The notes: a model not told the origin generated them from the sequence alone. Positions 28,540 to 40,789 are shown, numbered from the stretch's first letter. The stretch: 64,000 nt of DNA from Clostridium sp. (GCA_022010095.1 CP091739.1:1426001-1490000); one strand, 5' to 3'. A program made the numbers and translations.

Positions 28540-31500
28540 TAATTAATAAGAAACTTTTTAGATGATCTAGCGCCAGTAAAAGAAGATAATAGTGGTAGTT
28601 GGTTTAAATCTACAAGTAAGACAAAAAAGATAAAAAAACTATGGGAAGATGGCTACGATGTAGGTGATGTTACTAAAACAATATTAAATGTAGGAGATAC
28701 CATATTATCTTCAACAGCAGATGCTTTAACAAATGTTGGGAAAGGATTTATGAGTACAGTTGAAGGTACTGTTGATGCAGGTAGATATTTTTTGGGCGAT
28801 GCAATGAAAAAAAGTGCTAATCTGCAAGCAGATATCTGGAATAAATTAGGCAATAAATCCTATGCAGATAGTTTAAGAAAAAAAGCGGACAACAATTATT
28901 TGATTTTGAAAAGAAAAATGCCAAGATAGATGTAACCGGTGCATTGCTTGGTGAAACAAATGATATTTTTAAAGAAAATTGGTCAAAAAAAGTAGATGAG
29001 AAATCAATTTTTGCTGAAAAATCTGATTCTGTTGCACAAGGTGTTGGTAATGTAGGAGCTTTTTGTAGGAATGTCAAATATTGCGCCAGTACTTGGTGGA
29101 AATGAAATAGGTACTGTTGGAAGTTTTTTTAAATTCATTTAGTAGTTCTTATGGAAATAGTAGAACGGAAGCATATAAAAATGGTGCTGATGATGAAACT
29201 GCAAACAAAGCAGGATTAATAAATGGTTTTGCAGAAGCAATTAGTGAGCAATTCTTTGACGGAATGCCTGGTATGAAAAGTGCTGGATGGGGAGATAAAT
29301 TAGTAGGAAAAATAGGTGAATCAGTATCTAAGTATTTTAATGGAAATGTTGGAAAAAATGTAATGAAAATACTTGATGCATCTGGTGAAGGCTTTGAAGA
29401 AATAATATCAAATGCATTAGTAACAACTGGGAATAATATAGCTCATTATTTTGATAAAAAAATTATACTTATGGTATGGAAAAATCAAAGCGGAAATGTT
29501 ATAAAAGACATAGGTGATTCTATAACATCGCAAGAGTCATGGGATGCATTTATTTCAGCAATGCTAACATCAGCTATTACAAATGGTAGTGCAAAATTAA
29601 TAAATCAAACTCAAAACAATCATATTATAAAAGAATATGCAAAAAGGAAAATAATATGACAGTTGATGAAGTAAAAAGCACAATTTAATGATATTGCAAA
29701 TAGAACATTAAATCAGAAAATCACTGATAACTATAAAGATAAAAGCAGAATTAGAAGAACAAATAAAAAAAGAATCTTGCAAGTAATATAAAAGATGATA
29801 TAAAAATCAGGGCAAAAATAATATAAATTCAAGAGAAGTCTAACAGGGATTAATGTCAGGAGGAAATCACATAAAAAGCAGTACGACGTAAAGCAACTGA
29901 TGCCAATGGAAAACAAGTATATACTACTTCAAGTGAAGGACTTAATTTAATTGAATCTTATAGAGCATACAATGGGGATGAAGGCAAAATATCTGAAATA
30001 AATAATATTCAAAAATTTTATGAATAAAAAGAAATTTAGAAGCAAGATTTGATGCAACAAAATTTGATAGTGAAAAAAACCAAAATGCAATTTGGCAAAC
30101 AAAAGATGGAAAAACATCTGTTATATTTAATCCACACGCTACGCAAGATCAAATCATAGAAGAGATAGCAACACATGAAATGACACATGATATAATAAAT
30201 CAAAATACTGAAACAGGTACTAATCTATTTAGTGATGTATTAGAATATGCAAAAACAACTGAAAACTATGAAAACATGAGAAAAGATTTAGAAAAATCAT
30301 ATTCTAAGTATTATGATACTACTTCTAAAGACTTCTCACGCAAAATAGATGAAGAAATTGTTGCAAATACATTAGGCAAACAATTAGGTACTCAAGAATA
30401 TATAAATAGAATTGTAAATAATAATCCAAACATAGCACAAAAAATATACAGATGGGTAGTAGATAAATTACAAACATCTAATACAATAAAAGATAATAAC
30501 AATAATGTAATTGGATTTAAAAGTGAAAGGCTTTATTGGGAGGGCGTTAAGAATAGGTTTGAGAAGGCTTATAATGAGAGAAATGCTAGTTCTTCTGATG
30601 ATAGTACAAGATATTCAATAGTTGGTTATGAAGGAATAAATAATTTACCAAATAGCCCATTAAAAAGATGTGATGACAGAAAAATACAAAAAAGCAAAAG
30701 AAATGCTTAAAAAAATAACGAAAGTAATGATTCAATTTTTTAAAAAAACAAAATTTTTATGTGGGAACAGATGGAAAAACTTAAAACTGAAATTAGCGAT
30801 GAAATGTTTGACTTAAAGATAAAAAGATAATATAAAAATCAGGGCAAGTATATAAAATGGAAGATTTTATAGATGATGATTATTTGTTTGCATTTTATCC
30901 AGAGTTGAAAAAAATTATGAAATAAAAATTACAAATTATGATGAAGGATTTATGATTAATACAATCAAATATGTTATAAATGGTTTTTAAAAAAATCAAA
31001 TCCAAATGGTTCATATGATAGTACAACAAAAAAACAGTATTTTTTTAAATGAAAATAGAAATACTGAAAAAAAGCTTTGAAGCAAACTCTAATTCATGAA
31101 ATACAACACGCAATACAAGATATAGAAGGATTTGAAAGTGGCGCATCTTCTTTGTTAAGTAAAGAAAAAAATACATTAAATCAAATGGAGAAAAATGAAG
31201 CAAAAGTTAACTTCAAAAAGATTAGAATATGATAAAGAAGATAGAAAGGCTGATCCATTTTATGCAATTCAAGAAAAAAACAAACAAAAGAAAGACTTGC
31301 CCATATTACAAAAAAATAGAAAGATAATTGATAAATTTAAAGATAAATTATATAATTGTCTTGAAAGGAAGATTAGTCATGAAAATCCTGAAAAAAAGAT
31401 AATTTTTAAAATTGAAACAGAAAAAAGAGGAATTAAAGATAGTGCTTCGAAGAGTAGACTAAGCAAATACGAATATTCAAAAAGACGATAGTGGTGAGTT

Positions 31501-34500
31501 TGAATATTCGCTAAATTCAAAGGAAGAACCTGAAAGTGGTTCTTTTTTTCTTTGGAACAAAGAGTATCTGGCGATGAATTATTGGATGCACAAGATCTAA
31601 TTAAAGAAATAAAAGCAGTAGGTGCAAATGTAGATAAAAATGGATATGTAACTTTATATCATCAAACTACAAATGAAAATGCAGATAAAATAAAACAAAC
31701 TGGTAAAATGATAGCGAAAGAACCATATGTTTATTTCAGTACTTCGAAAGATGCTAGTCAATCTGATGGAAGAGGAAATACAAAATTAGAATTTAAAATT
31801 CCAGCTGAAAAACTTATTTTAGATGATATTTTTTCAGATAATGCTGATGTAAAAATAAAATTAAATGGTAATAAAGAATTAGATGTATCTAATTATATCA
31901 AAAAAGAAAAATCAAAAGATGTATTGTTTGCAGGTGATGATATTAATGAATTTGGTTATTTTCCAACTAAAACAAGAAATTCTTTAACCACCAAAGAATT
32001 AAAGACTAAATTAAAAGTTAAAGGAACAAAAACGAAATTTGGTGAATTATTTAACAATGAAATATCACCAATAAAAGAAGAAATAAAGAATGTTTCTGAT
32101 AAACTAGATAATTTATCTAGCCAAATAAGTAATATTCAAAAATCAAACTCAAAAACAATACTATAAAAAGATGATATAGCACCAGTGAAGAATGAAACTG
32201 AATCAATAAATGAAGATACTCATAATGAAAATAATACAACTATTGAAAATAATAAATCAAGTGCTTATATAGAAACACCTAAAAAAATTTAAATTTTGAT
32301 AGACAAAAAGTATACACCACTAACTGAAAAATGACTCAAATCTTTTAACAGATGCTTTAATGAATGATAAGAATTACTTAAAAATCATTATCTGATGAAG
32401 ATAGTAACCATTATGATAATGAGAAACTTGTTAATAATCTATCAAAGAATGTAAGTTCAAATTTAGGATTAGGAAAAAAAATCAAAGAGAAGAACTTAAA
32501 AAAACATTATTAAGGAAACAATAGATTATGATTATACAACAGATGAATTAGCAGATATTTTAGAAAAAAAGTTTACGAGAGTAGAAAACAAAATAGTTAA
32601 TGAAGAAGCAAGAGAAATTAAGTCATTAATAAGAACTATTCGATAAAAAGTATCAGATGGAATAAAAAAATGGATATACCAGATTATAATGATTTTAGCC
32701 GAAGAAATTTTGGAAAGATACGATTTACAAGAGATGGAGTATCAGTTGATGTTGCATATAAAGCATTAAATGAAAGATTGCCAAATTATTTTCCTGATAA
32801 TATAGTAAATCCTAGTGATCAATTATTAAAAATAGCAGAGGTTGCAAAATATTGCTAACGAAGTTGTTGAGAGTGTTGAAATACCAAAAGAAGCAATAGA
32901 TAATATAGCTGACTATATAACAGATTCAATAATACAAGATAAATATAATAGTAACTTAGAAAAAAATTCTACTTTATTAAAAAGATATACAATTTGATTT
33001 TTACTGGATGATATTTTTACCTACTACAATTAGAACACAAGAATCAATAGATAACTACATTGATAGTAGAGATATAACTCCTTTACGAAAAGAAGTTAAA
33101 AAAACGAGAATTGAAAGAACAAAAAAAGGAAAAAATGAGTAGAATACTAAAAAGAAGCTTTTTATAAATAAAAAAATTACATAATAGATCAGACAGCATT
33201 AGCAACAGGAAACAAAGAAATTACATTTACTGCTGATATGTTAAATAATGTTGTAGGTGAAGTTCAATATAATATCAATGGTAAAACAAACTGATATTAA
33301 TGGTAATACGATTGGTAAAGGAATTAAAGAAATATTTGCCCCAGCAAAAAAAGCAGGGATGTATGAGATATTTAATGATTATTTAATTCAAAAAAATCTA
33401 ATATTGAAAGACATGCAATTGGAAAAAGGTAGTAGAGTTCCACTTGAAATTTCAAAACAAATTGTAAATGCTTATGAAAGCAAATATCCTGTATTGAAAG
33501 AATGGACAAAAAGATGTATATAAGTATTTTTGATAATATATTACTAGAACAATATAAATCAGGAATAGTTTCAAAAGACCAATATGAAAATTTCAGAGGA
33601 GAAAATGGAATTTATAGAAGTTATGTACCATTTTATGAAAATACAGTAGAAGAAAGTAAATATTATGATGAAGAAGGTAATGTAAAACCATTCTCAACAT
33701 TATTGAAGGCAAAAGGTAATGCACAAGATACTTCTGGTCTTTTATCTGTTGAAGATGCAATGGTAAAACAAACTTATAAATATAAATCAGCAATAAGAGC
33801 AAATGAGTTATATAAAGAAATTGTTCCATATTTAGGAAAATATGAAAGTGAACTTCCAGCAGATAGTAGAAAGAATCCAACAGAATTAGATAGTCTTTTT
33901 CACAGATGTAGATGGAACAAAAGTATTAAGTGCATATGTTGATGGTAAAAAAATGTCTGCACAAATAAGTGAAGAATTATATAATGAACTTTCTAACACA
34001 TATGAAAATAAGATAAAAGAATTAGAAAAAGATTTCTCCATAATAACAAACCCAATACAAAAAAAGTAAGTAATATAAGAAGAAATTTAATTACAACTTG
34101 GAATCCAATATTTTTTTGGTTAGAAATGCTATCAAAGATATACAAGATGCACCAATCAACTCAAAGCATACTAAGGACATGTTAAAGACTTATTTTGGAG
34201 TTGGCGAAAAGGCAGCAATTATGGAATTAAAAAGCAGACAAAAAAACCAAAAGAAGCGCAACAGTTTTTAGCATTATATGGTAGTGAAAATACATATGGA
34301 GACTATTCTGAACTAGATAGCAAATCAAAAAATGTTATATCAAAATTTGGAAAGAAATTAGTAGAATTAAATGAATTAATAGAACTTGCTCCAAGATATG
34401 CAGAATTTAAAGCAAGCTTGAAAAATGGTGATTCATTACAAGAAGCAATTTATAATGCAAGAGAGGTAACAACTAATTTTGGTCGTGGTGGTTATATAAC

Positions 34501-36140
34501 AAAAGCATTAAATAGAAATGGATTCACATTCTTAAATGCAAGCGTACAAGGATTAGATAAAGCAATAAGAAATATAACAGGTCAAAATGGAGCAAAAGGT
34601 GTTACATCTGTTATATTAAAAGGAGCATTACTTTCTGTCGCCCCAGCAATTATAAATGAACTTCTATTTGGAGTCGGTGATGATAAAGATGAAGACTATG
34701 AAGCACTTCCTAACTATATAAAAGATAATTATTATCTAATAAAAGTTGGTAATAATTTTATAAGAATACCAAAAGGAAGAATTAACTCAGTATTTGGAAG
34801 TTTAGCAAGAAGAACAATAGAAGGTATAGAGGGTGAAGAGAATCCATTTAAAGGATATTTAGATAATTCTTGGAGTCAAATAGGTGTTGGTGATCCAAGC
34901 TCAAATAACATCTTAGCGCCTATTAAACAAGTTAAAGAAAACAAAGCATGGCATGGTGGAGATATTGTTCCAACAAGATTACAAAATAAGCCAGCTAGTG
35001 AGCAAACAGATGCCAAGATTGATTCAATAAGTAACTTCATTGGAAAAACTTTTAATGTTAGTCCTTATAAAGTTAATTATCTATTAGATCAATATAGTGG
35101 TGGAATCGGAGATGTACTTTTTACCTATGCTTTCACAAGAAACAAAGAATGGTGCAGATAATATATTTGAATATTTAATTTCACCTCTTAGTGATTCATT
35201 TGTAGTAAATTCAACAGATGATAATAAATATCCTGGAAATTTCTTTGAAAAAGAAAGAAGAACTACAAATTCAATCTAATAGTGATTATGCAACAGATGA
35301 AGATATATTAAAATATAAATATTTTTTTCAGATGTTTCAAAAAGAGTTGAGCGATTTATATAAAGAAAGAAGAGAGGTTCAATCAGATACTACAATCACT
35401 CAAAAAGAAAAAAATATCTAAAAAGTTCAAAAGATTCAAAAAGGAAATTAATTCAATTTCTAAAAAAATGGATTGACTAATTATAATGGTGTAAATATTA
35501 CAGGAAATTATGCAAGAGTAGATGATAAAAGAATATTACAAAGATACTCAAAATGAATGGAAAAAAAAGTAAATAATTCTGATAGTGAATTTATTGCAGG
35601 CATGAGGAGCAATGAAAAAAATCATCTTACTTTGTAGCAAAAAAATGAAATAAGTAAGATTACAAAAAAATTATAAAGAAAAAAATTGAAAAAAACAAGA
35701 AAAATGGTGCAAAAAGAAGTTCAAGAACAATTAAAAAAAGAGAAAAAGCAAAAAAATATTACAAATGTCATTATTAATTCAAATCTTGAAAATTATAGTA
35801 AAAGCAATGTTATATGCTAAATACTATTCTAGTGAAAAGGCAATGAATAATGTATATAATGCTGGATATGATATTGATACTTATATTGATGCTTTATATA
35901 ACATCAGTGAAATTCAAGAAAAAAATACAGCAAAGAAAAATGGATATAAATCAGCAACTAGAAAAAAAAGCAATTTATAGTTATATAAATTCTTTAAATA
36001 TGAACATTCCACAAAAAGGCAATGTTGATAAAAAAATATTATTCATCATTTAAAAACATATAACAAGCAAATAGTTGATTATATATCAGAATTAGATATT
36101 AGTTATGAAGAAAAAAATGAATCTTATAGAACAAAAATAA
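28536..36140 (+). CDS. Giant phage polyvalent protein (about 2,500 residues), frame-broken
   Basis: No convincing gene boundary (new ribosome site plus start) was seen across 7.6 kb, so I read one protein. Order: (1) Gly/Ala-rich amphipathic helices with long hydrophobic patches (28,640-29,650), able to act on membranes; (2) a zinc-protease motif H-E-M-T-H at 30,174-30,188; (3) a second, LIHEIQHAIQDIEGF, at 31,092-31,136; (4) an ADP-ribosyltransferase-like stretch YVTLYHQTTNENADKIKQTG at 31,648-31,707, then VYFSTSKDASQSD; (5) a coiled, badly broken middle (32,160-33,250); (6) GKGIKEIFAPAKKAGMYEIF; (7) TWNPIFLVRNAIKDIQDA at 34,094-34,148 through GRGGYITKALNRNGFTFLNA to about 35,130, resembling the LPD38 domain; (8) coiled C terminus. 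Such polyvalent proteins enter the host with phage DNA. Domain names are from memory. Confidence 0.75.
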
Positions 36141-36175
36141 GATGAAAAATTAAAAAAATGGTAGAGTTTATTGGT

Positions 36176-36202
36176 AAGAGAGGAGAAATCCTCTCTTTTT
36201 TT
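36176..36202 (+). terminator. Terminator after the giant gene
   Basis: 9-bp stem AAGAGAGGA/TCCTCTCTT, GAAA loop, seven-T run. Confidence 0.9.
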
Positions 36203-36220
36203 CAATAGAAAGGAGTAACA

Positions 36221-37255
36221 ATGAGTGTAAAAAGGTGATATACCACAAGTAAGAACACCACAGGATTTAGAAAGAAAGTATGACTTAACAGCAATATCAG
36301 AGTTAAAAAGAAACAAAGATTAATAGTAACAGTTTAAATCAAACACAGAAAGAATTAAAGAATTTTGTAAAATCAGCTACAAAAGATTTAGAGGACATAA
36401 GAAAAGATGTTGCAGATAAAGTGGAAATATGGTTTGGTTCAGGTCAACCGACAATAGAGGGCTATCCAACAAATCAATGGGAAGAAAAAAAGAATATGAA
36501 AAAAACACACTAGTGATTTATATTATGATACGAATACTGGTTATGCTTATAAATTCAGTTTTAAGGATAATGCTTATCTTTGGGAAGAAATTAAAGATAA
36601 AGATGTAATAGAAGCGCTATCGGTTGCAAATGCTGCAAAAGATACAGCAGATGGAAAGAGAAGAATTTTTACATCCGCTCCAATTCCACCATATGATAAT
36701 GGAGACTTATGGTTAAAAGATGGTGAAATTCTTGTATGTCAAATTTCAAAAGATAATGAAGGTGAATTTGAACAAAGTGATTTTATTAATGCAACTGACT
36801 ATGAAACATCTACAAGTGCAAAAAAGACAAAAAATGAAATAAATGCAAAGTTAGAAATAATCTCTGGAAAAGTAACAACAGTAGAATCAAACACTTATAA
36901 AAAAACAGAAATAGAACAGATACTAGAAGGTACTTATGTAGATGAAAATGGAAACGAAATAGTTACTAAAACAGTAAAAACTATATCAGGAACATTTGAT
37001 GAGAATGGAATGCATTATGAAAAAACTGGAGCAAGAACAAGTAGTACTATAAATGAAGCTGGATTATCAGTAGATGACATTGAAAATCATGATGAATTAT
37101 TGTTTGCTGGATATGATAAGGATACAAAAGAATCAGTTGTTAGAACAGAAAATTTAAAAAGTTAAAAAAAATACTTTGTTTGTGGAACATACTCACGATT
37201 TGAAGATTATATACCTGATGATACTGATAATGGAACTGGGGTATATATATTATGA
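36221..37255 (+). CDS. Tail fibre/appendage protein, frame-broken
   Basis: About 343 residues. N terminus MSVKGDIPQVRTPQDLERKY, then a coiled coil (LNQTQKELKNFVKSATKDLE) and a beta part: FGSGQPTIEGYPTNQW, DLYYDTNTGYAYKF, FTSAPIPPYDNGDLWLKDGE, and ETSTSAKKTKNEINAKLE. The block T-S-x-P-x-P-P-Y-D-x-G-D-L-W is a hallmark of phage tail/baseplate proteins. The last 60 residues carry a T-I-N-E-A-G-L-S-V-D-D motif like fibre trimerisation ends. ATG 36221 follows AAAGGAG. Confidence 0.7.
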
Positions 37256-38627
37256 TGAAATTAGATATACAATTATTTGCGGGAACTTCCAGTGGTTCAG
37301 TCAATACAAATGGTTATGAAGGTAGAAGTGTAATATTTAATTGGAACATAACTAAACAAGATATAGAAAGCAATAAAACGACATTTAAATATACACTCAA
37401 AGGGTATGGAGATGCTGAATCTTCATATTATTATTCAGGTCCATTCTTATTAAAGATACAGGGTGAAGAAATTTATCAATCTTCAACCAGAATTAAACTT
37501 TATAATGGTACTTTAATTAAAGAAGGTACATATACAATAGAACACAATAATGATGGAAATAAGAGTTTTAGTGTTGAAATAAAAGCTGGGATTTATAAGT
37601 CATCATATAATTGTACTGCATCAAAAACATTTGAATTATTAACCATTCCAAGAGCAAGCGATGTTACTGCAAGCGATGGAGTAATAAATCAACCTATCTT
37701 GATTACCATTGATAAGAAAAAAAATAAGAATTATACAACTAAATTATTTTTATAAGTTTGAAGGTGGGGATTATACATCGATATTTGATTCTCCTATTGA
37801 AGAAACACAAATCAATTTTATATTGCCTCTTTCAACATATGATTTAATTCCAGATAAGAAAAGTATAAAAGGATATATAAAAGCAGATACTTATAATCAA
37901 ACAGTAAAAATAGGAGATTCAAAAGAAACTACATTTATAGCATATGCTAATGAAATTGCATGTTCTCCTGGAATAGAAGATACCAGTATCTTAGACACAA
38001 ATACAAAAACAATTGCTTTGACAGGCAGTAATCAAAGATTCATAAAATATGTTTCAAAGCCACAACTAAGTTGGAATGCAGTTGCAAAATATGAATCAAT
38101 AATAAAATTTGAAAAAATCAATGGGGTAATTGCCGAGAGTCCATTGATCACTGAATGGGCGGATTCATATAAGTTAGTGGTAACTGATTCAAGAGGTTTT
38201 ACAAATACTTATGATTTTCTAATGGAAAATATAGTACCATATTTTTTTACCTAAAAATTAAAAGCAAGTGGAAAAAGAGAGAAAAATCCTACTAGTTCAA
38301 AGATATTTATAACTTTAAAAGGCAAATATTATGTGGGAAGCTTTGATTCGGCGAATCAGAATCAGAACATAAAGAAATGTATTTGCAAATATAAAAAGAA
38401 AACAGATGAAGAATGGACACAAATAACATTAAATCCAAATGTTGATGAAGATGGAAATTTTGAATTAAATAACTATGATTTAGGGGAAATTTGTGATTAT
38501 TCATCAAGTTGGATGTTTGAAGTGTCAATAGAGGACTCTATTTCTTCAGATACATATTCATTTATTATAAATAAAAGGTATTCCTAACCATAATTGGTAT
38601 GAGAAGGGAGATGAAAATTATTTTTAA
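37252..38627 (+). CDS. Phage structural protein (DUF859-like), frame-broken
   Basis: About 455 residues. Starts MKLDIQLFAGTSSGSVNTNG, the K-L-x-x-Q-L-F-A N terminus common to phage minor structural proteins. Several Ig-like beta repeats follow: EGRSVIFNWNITKQDIESNK, YYYSGPFLLKIQGEEIYQS, GTYTIEHNNDGNKSFSVEI (the N-x-D-G-x-x-S-F turn), LTIPRASDVTASDG. It is usually part of the host-contact device. The start overlaps the previous stop (ATGATG). Breaks at 37,726, 38,246-38,260 and 38,576. Confidence 0.7.
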
Positions 38628-38716
38628 TGTTAACGGATATTTAACAATTAAAGAAAAATATGAATTGCCTTGGCTTTAATAAGTTGGGAACTTATGAAGA
38701 AACAGAAGAAACATAA
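38611..38716 (+). CDS. Short tail-region protein (about 35 residues)
   Basis: MKIIFNVNGYLTIKEKYELP then a broken end ...NKLGTYEETEET. It starts inside the end of the preceding gene behind AGAAGGGAG. Similar tiny proteins occur between structural genes in phages; function unknown. Confidence 0.45.
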
Positions 38717-38728
38717 AAGGAGGAAGAT

Positions 38729-38833
38729 ATGAAAAAGGTATTGACAAGCATTCACAAGAATGCGATGCTTATACATACATACATACATACATACATACAT
38801 ACATACATACATACAGGAAGGAGGGCTATGTAG
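38729..38833 (+). CDS. Leader ORF carrying the (ATAC)n repeat, possible phase switch
   Basis: ATG 38729 has a strong AGGAGG site 5 bp upstream. Codons: MKKVLTSIHKNAML, then the repeat encodes I-H-T-Y units. With 11 ATAC copies, as assembled, the frame ends at TAG 38,831. With one copy fewer (or two more) it would continue without a stop over the following hairpin and end at TAA 38,910-38,912, eight bases past the ATG of the next gene. With one copy more it would stop before that, inside the hairpin. This geometry is seen directly; switching by repeat slippage is inferred from known tetranucleotide-repeat contingency loci. Confidence 0.6.
   Translation: MKKVLTSIHKNAMLIHTYIHTYIHTYIHTGRRAM
38771..38815 (+). 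repeat. Tetranucleotide tandem repeat (ATAC)11
   Basis: Eleven perfect copies of ATAC plus one A. Period 4 in a reading frame means each gain or loss of a copy shifts the frame. It is the only long short-period repeat in the window. Confidence 0.95.
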
Positions 38834-38853
38834 CCACCTTCCTAACAAAGAAA

Positions 38854-38896
38854 AGAGGTGGAATAGCTATTTAACTATTTCACTTCTCTCGGGTGG
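38854..38896 (+). promoter_or_regulatory. Hairpin and weak ribosome site before the first receptor-binding gene
   Basis: 13-bp stem AGAGGTGGAATAG/CTATTTCACTTCT with two G-T pairs and an 8-base loop (38,854-38,887). It ends four bases before GGGTGG (38,891-38,896), a poor Shine-Dalgarno for ATG 38902. A smaller hairpin, GGAAGG/CCTTCC, lies at 38,816-38,842. Ribosomes translating the leader could melt these structures. Confidence 0.6.
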
Positions 38897-38901
38897 CTGC
38901 T

Positions 38902-39383
38902 ATGGCAATTAAATCAATTTATAAATTAAAAGATGAAAGAATCACATCTGATTCTATCGTACATAAAAAAATCAAATGAGTACATCAATCTAAAAAAATA
39001 TTTAGATAATTTAGAAAAATGGTATTGAAGATAAATTTAATTATCAAAAAAAGGTGATACTTACATTATTAGCGATAGATCTTACATTACAGTTGGTGGA
39101 AGTTTAACTGCTGCAAAAGGTCAAATAAGGTTTGGAATTTTTTTGTGCCAAAAAAATTAACTTTAATAAGTAAGATTACAATTAGTCTAGCAAAAAAATT
39201 ACTGTTAGAAATACTTCTGGAACATATATACTTGATTATGTTGATGTAACGAATAGCATTACTGCTAGTAAATCAGGAGATAATGCAATCTATTTATCAT
39301 ATGCACCAGGCAGTACAATGAGTGGAACAAACAATACACCAGTTTCAGTTGAAATTGGTGCTTTAACATTAACATTTAATTAA
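38902..39383 (+). CDS. Receptor-binding/tail fibre paralogue 1, frame-broken
   Basis: About 160 residues. Conserved N terminus MAIKSIYKLKDERITSDSIV (then H-K-x-S-N-E-Y-I-N-L-K), a short coil, then its own beta-rich tip: YIISDRSYITVGGSLTAAKG, IRFGIFVPKKL, TVRNTSGTYILDYVDVTNS, AIYLSYAPGSTMSGTNN. The N terminus is shared with the two following genes, as expected for an attachment module; the tip differs. Several A-run breaks (38,970, 38,995, 39,040, 39,140-39,200). Confidence 0.62.
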
Positions 39384-39403
39384 ATTGATTTAATTTGAAA
39401 ATA

Positions 39404-39880
39404 ATGGCAACAAATATATGAATTAAATAATGAGAGAATTACATCCAATTCAATAGTTCACAAAATTGGAACTAATAGTTATAAAAAAACTTATGTCTTT
39501 TTACTGAATGAAATAGACAGCAAATTAAATAAGTTATTAAATAATAAGGTGATATTATTTATAGGCAGTACAAATGGAGTGATAACACTAGAAAGAAGTT
39601 CGGAAGAATTTAAATATATTGAAATTTTTTTATGCTGACAATGATGAAACATATTCCAGTGTAAAAGTATTTGAGCCGAATAATAAATATGTGGATTTAA
39701 CTACTCTTGCAAGATGGGGTAGTACTTTTTATATTAAGCAAAAAAGAATTTTAATATCAGGTGAAAAAATAACAAATGGTAACACAACAGAAGCACAGTT
39801 TACAGCCACACCTAAAAATCACGATAAATACTACTGCTAATAATATAAATATAACTAAGATAATTGGATATATAGAATAG
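39404..39880 (+). CDS. Receptor-binding/tail fibre paralogue 2
   Basis: About 158 residues: N terminus MATNIYELNNERITSNSIV as in the neighbours, coil LLNEIDSKLNKLLNNKVILF, then a different tip: GSTNGVITLERSSEEFKYIE, SSVKVFEPNNKYVDLTTLAR, FTATPKNHDK. Breaks at 39,485, 39,627 and 39,825. Confidence 0.6.
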
Positions 39881-39896
39881 TTAAATAGTCGTTATT

Positions 39897-40402
39897 ATGG
39901 CGACTAAATTAATTTATAAATTAGATAACGAAAGAATTACATCAGATTCAATAGTTCACAAAGAATCAAATGAGTATATCAATTTAAAAAGAATACTTGA
40001 ATAAATTTAAAAAAATGATATAGAAAAATTCTATGAAGTATAAGCCAGGAGATACATTTGAAGCACTGAATACAAGCATGGATTTTTGCAGGATGTGTTA
40101 CCGGCTCTGCAAAAAAGGATTACATTTTACGATATTCACGCCAAAAAAATTTAGATAATATTGAAAATGTCCAAGTTGATATTCTAAAGGCAAATACCAG
40201 AATCAGTGGTGGTGGATATTTAGATAATAAATCATTTGTTGCAGGAGGATATGACTATAAATCTTTATATTCTTGCGCAGCAACAGTAAGATCAAGTAAT
40301 TCTATTAAATTAATAATAGAAAAAAATCATCTTCGTTTTTCAAATACAACTAATAATATACCTGTAACAGTTAGTGTTGAAGATATAAAATTATCTTTTT
40401 AG
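39897..40402 (+). CDS. Receptor-binding/tail fibre paralogue 3, frame-broken
   Basis: About 167 residues: MATKLIYKLDNERITSDSIV then H-K-E-S-N-E-Y-I-N-L-K, nearly identical to paralogue 1 at the start, then a new tip: GCVTGSAKRITFTIFTPKNL, NTRISGGGYLDNKSFVAGGY, SCAATVRSSNSIKLIIEKNH, IPVTVSVEDIKLSF. Several breaks between 40,000 and 40,155. The gene triplication is evidence for modular exchange of host-range tips. Confidence 0.6.
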
Positions 40403-40427
40403 TTAAGAAAGAAGAAAGGAGAGATAG

Positions 40428-40768
40428 ATGGAAGAATTAAAAAGAATTATCACATGTTATTTTTTTCAATACTGGTGGAACAGTTGTTATGGCTGTTCTT
40501 TTTATTGTATATCTGTTTTCGGATAGAAAAGATCGCAAGGAAAAAGAATTAGAAGAAAAAGAAGACAAGAGACAAGAAAGAGAAGCAAATAATGCAATTC
40601 TCAAAGAATTGTCCGTTAGCAATAGAAATATTGCTGAATCTTTTAAATTTACTTAAAACAAGCATGGATAATACAAATAACGAGTTCAAGCAACATGATG
40701 AAAGAGCAATTAAGAGCTTTCAAAAACATACACGAAGATTTGCTAATACTAAAAAGAAAGAAAAATAG
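40428..40768 (+). CDS. Single-pass membrane protein, possible holin or BhlA-like
   Basis: About 112 residues: a membrane helix (GGTVVMAVLFIVYLF) followed by a charged coiled coil (DRKDRKEKELEEKEDK then KELSVSNRNIAESLNLLKTS). The one-helix-plus-coil layout is that of BhlA/holin-related proteins found next to phage lysins. ATG 40428 has GGAGAGA upstream. Breaks at 40,470 and 40,650. Confidence 0.6.
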
Positions 40769-40789
40769 AAAGGAAAAAAATATAAAAAT

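Noticed and set aside
31526..31550. GAACC/GGTTC hairpin with T7 as a terminator splitting the giant gene
   Set aside because: It lies in continuous coding text; the T7 run behaves like the other over-long runs and no start codon with ribosome site follows.
38771..38815. Possible CRISPR or satellite array
   Set aside because: It is a pure 4-bp tandem repeat without spacers; no cas genes anywhere in the window.
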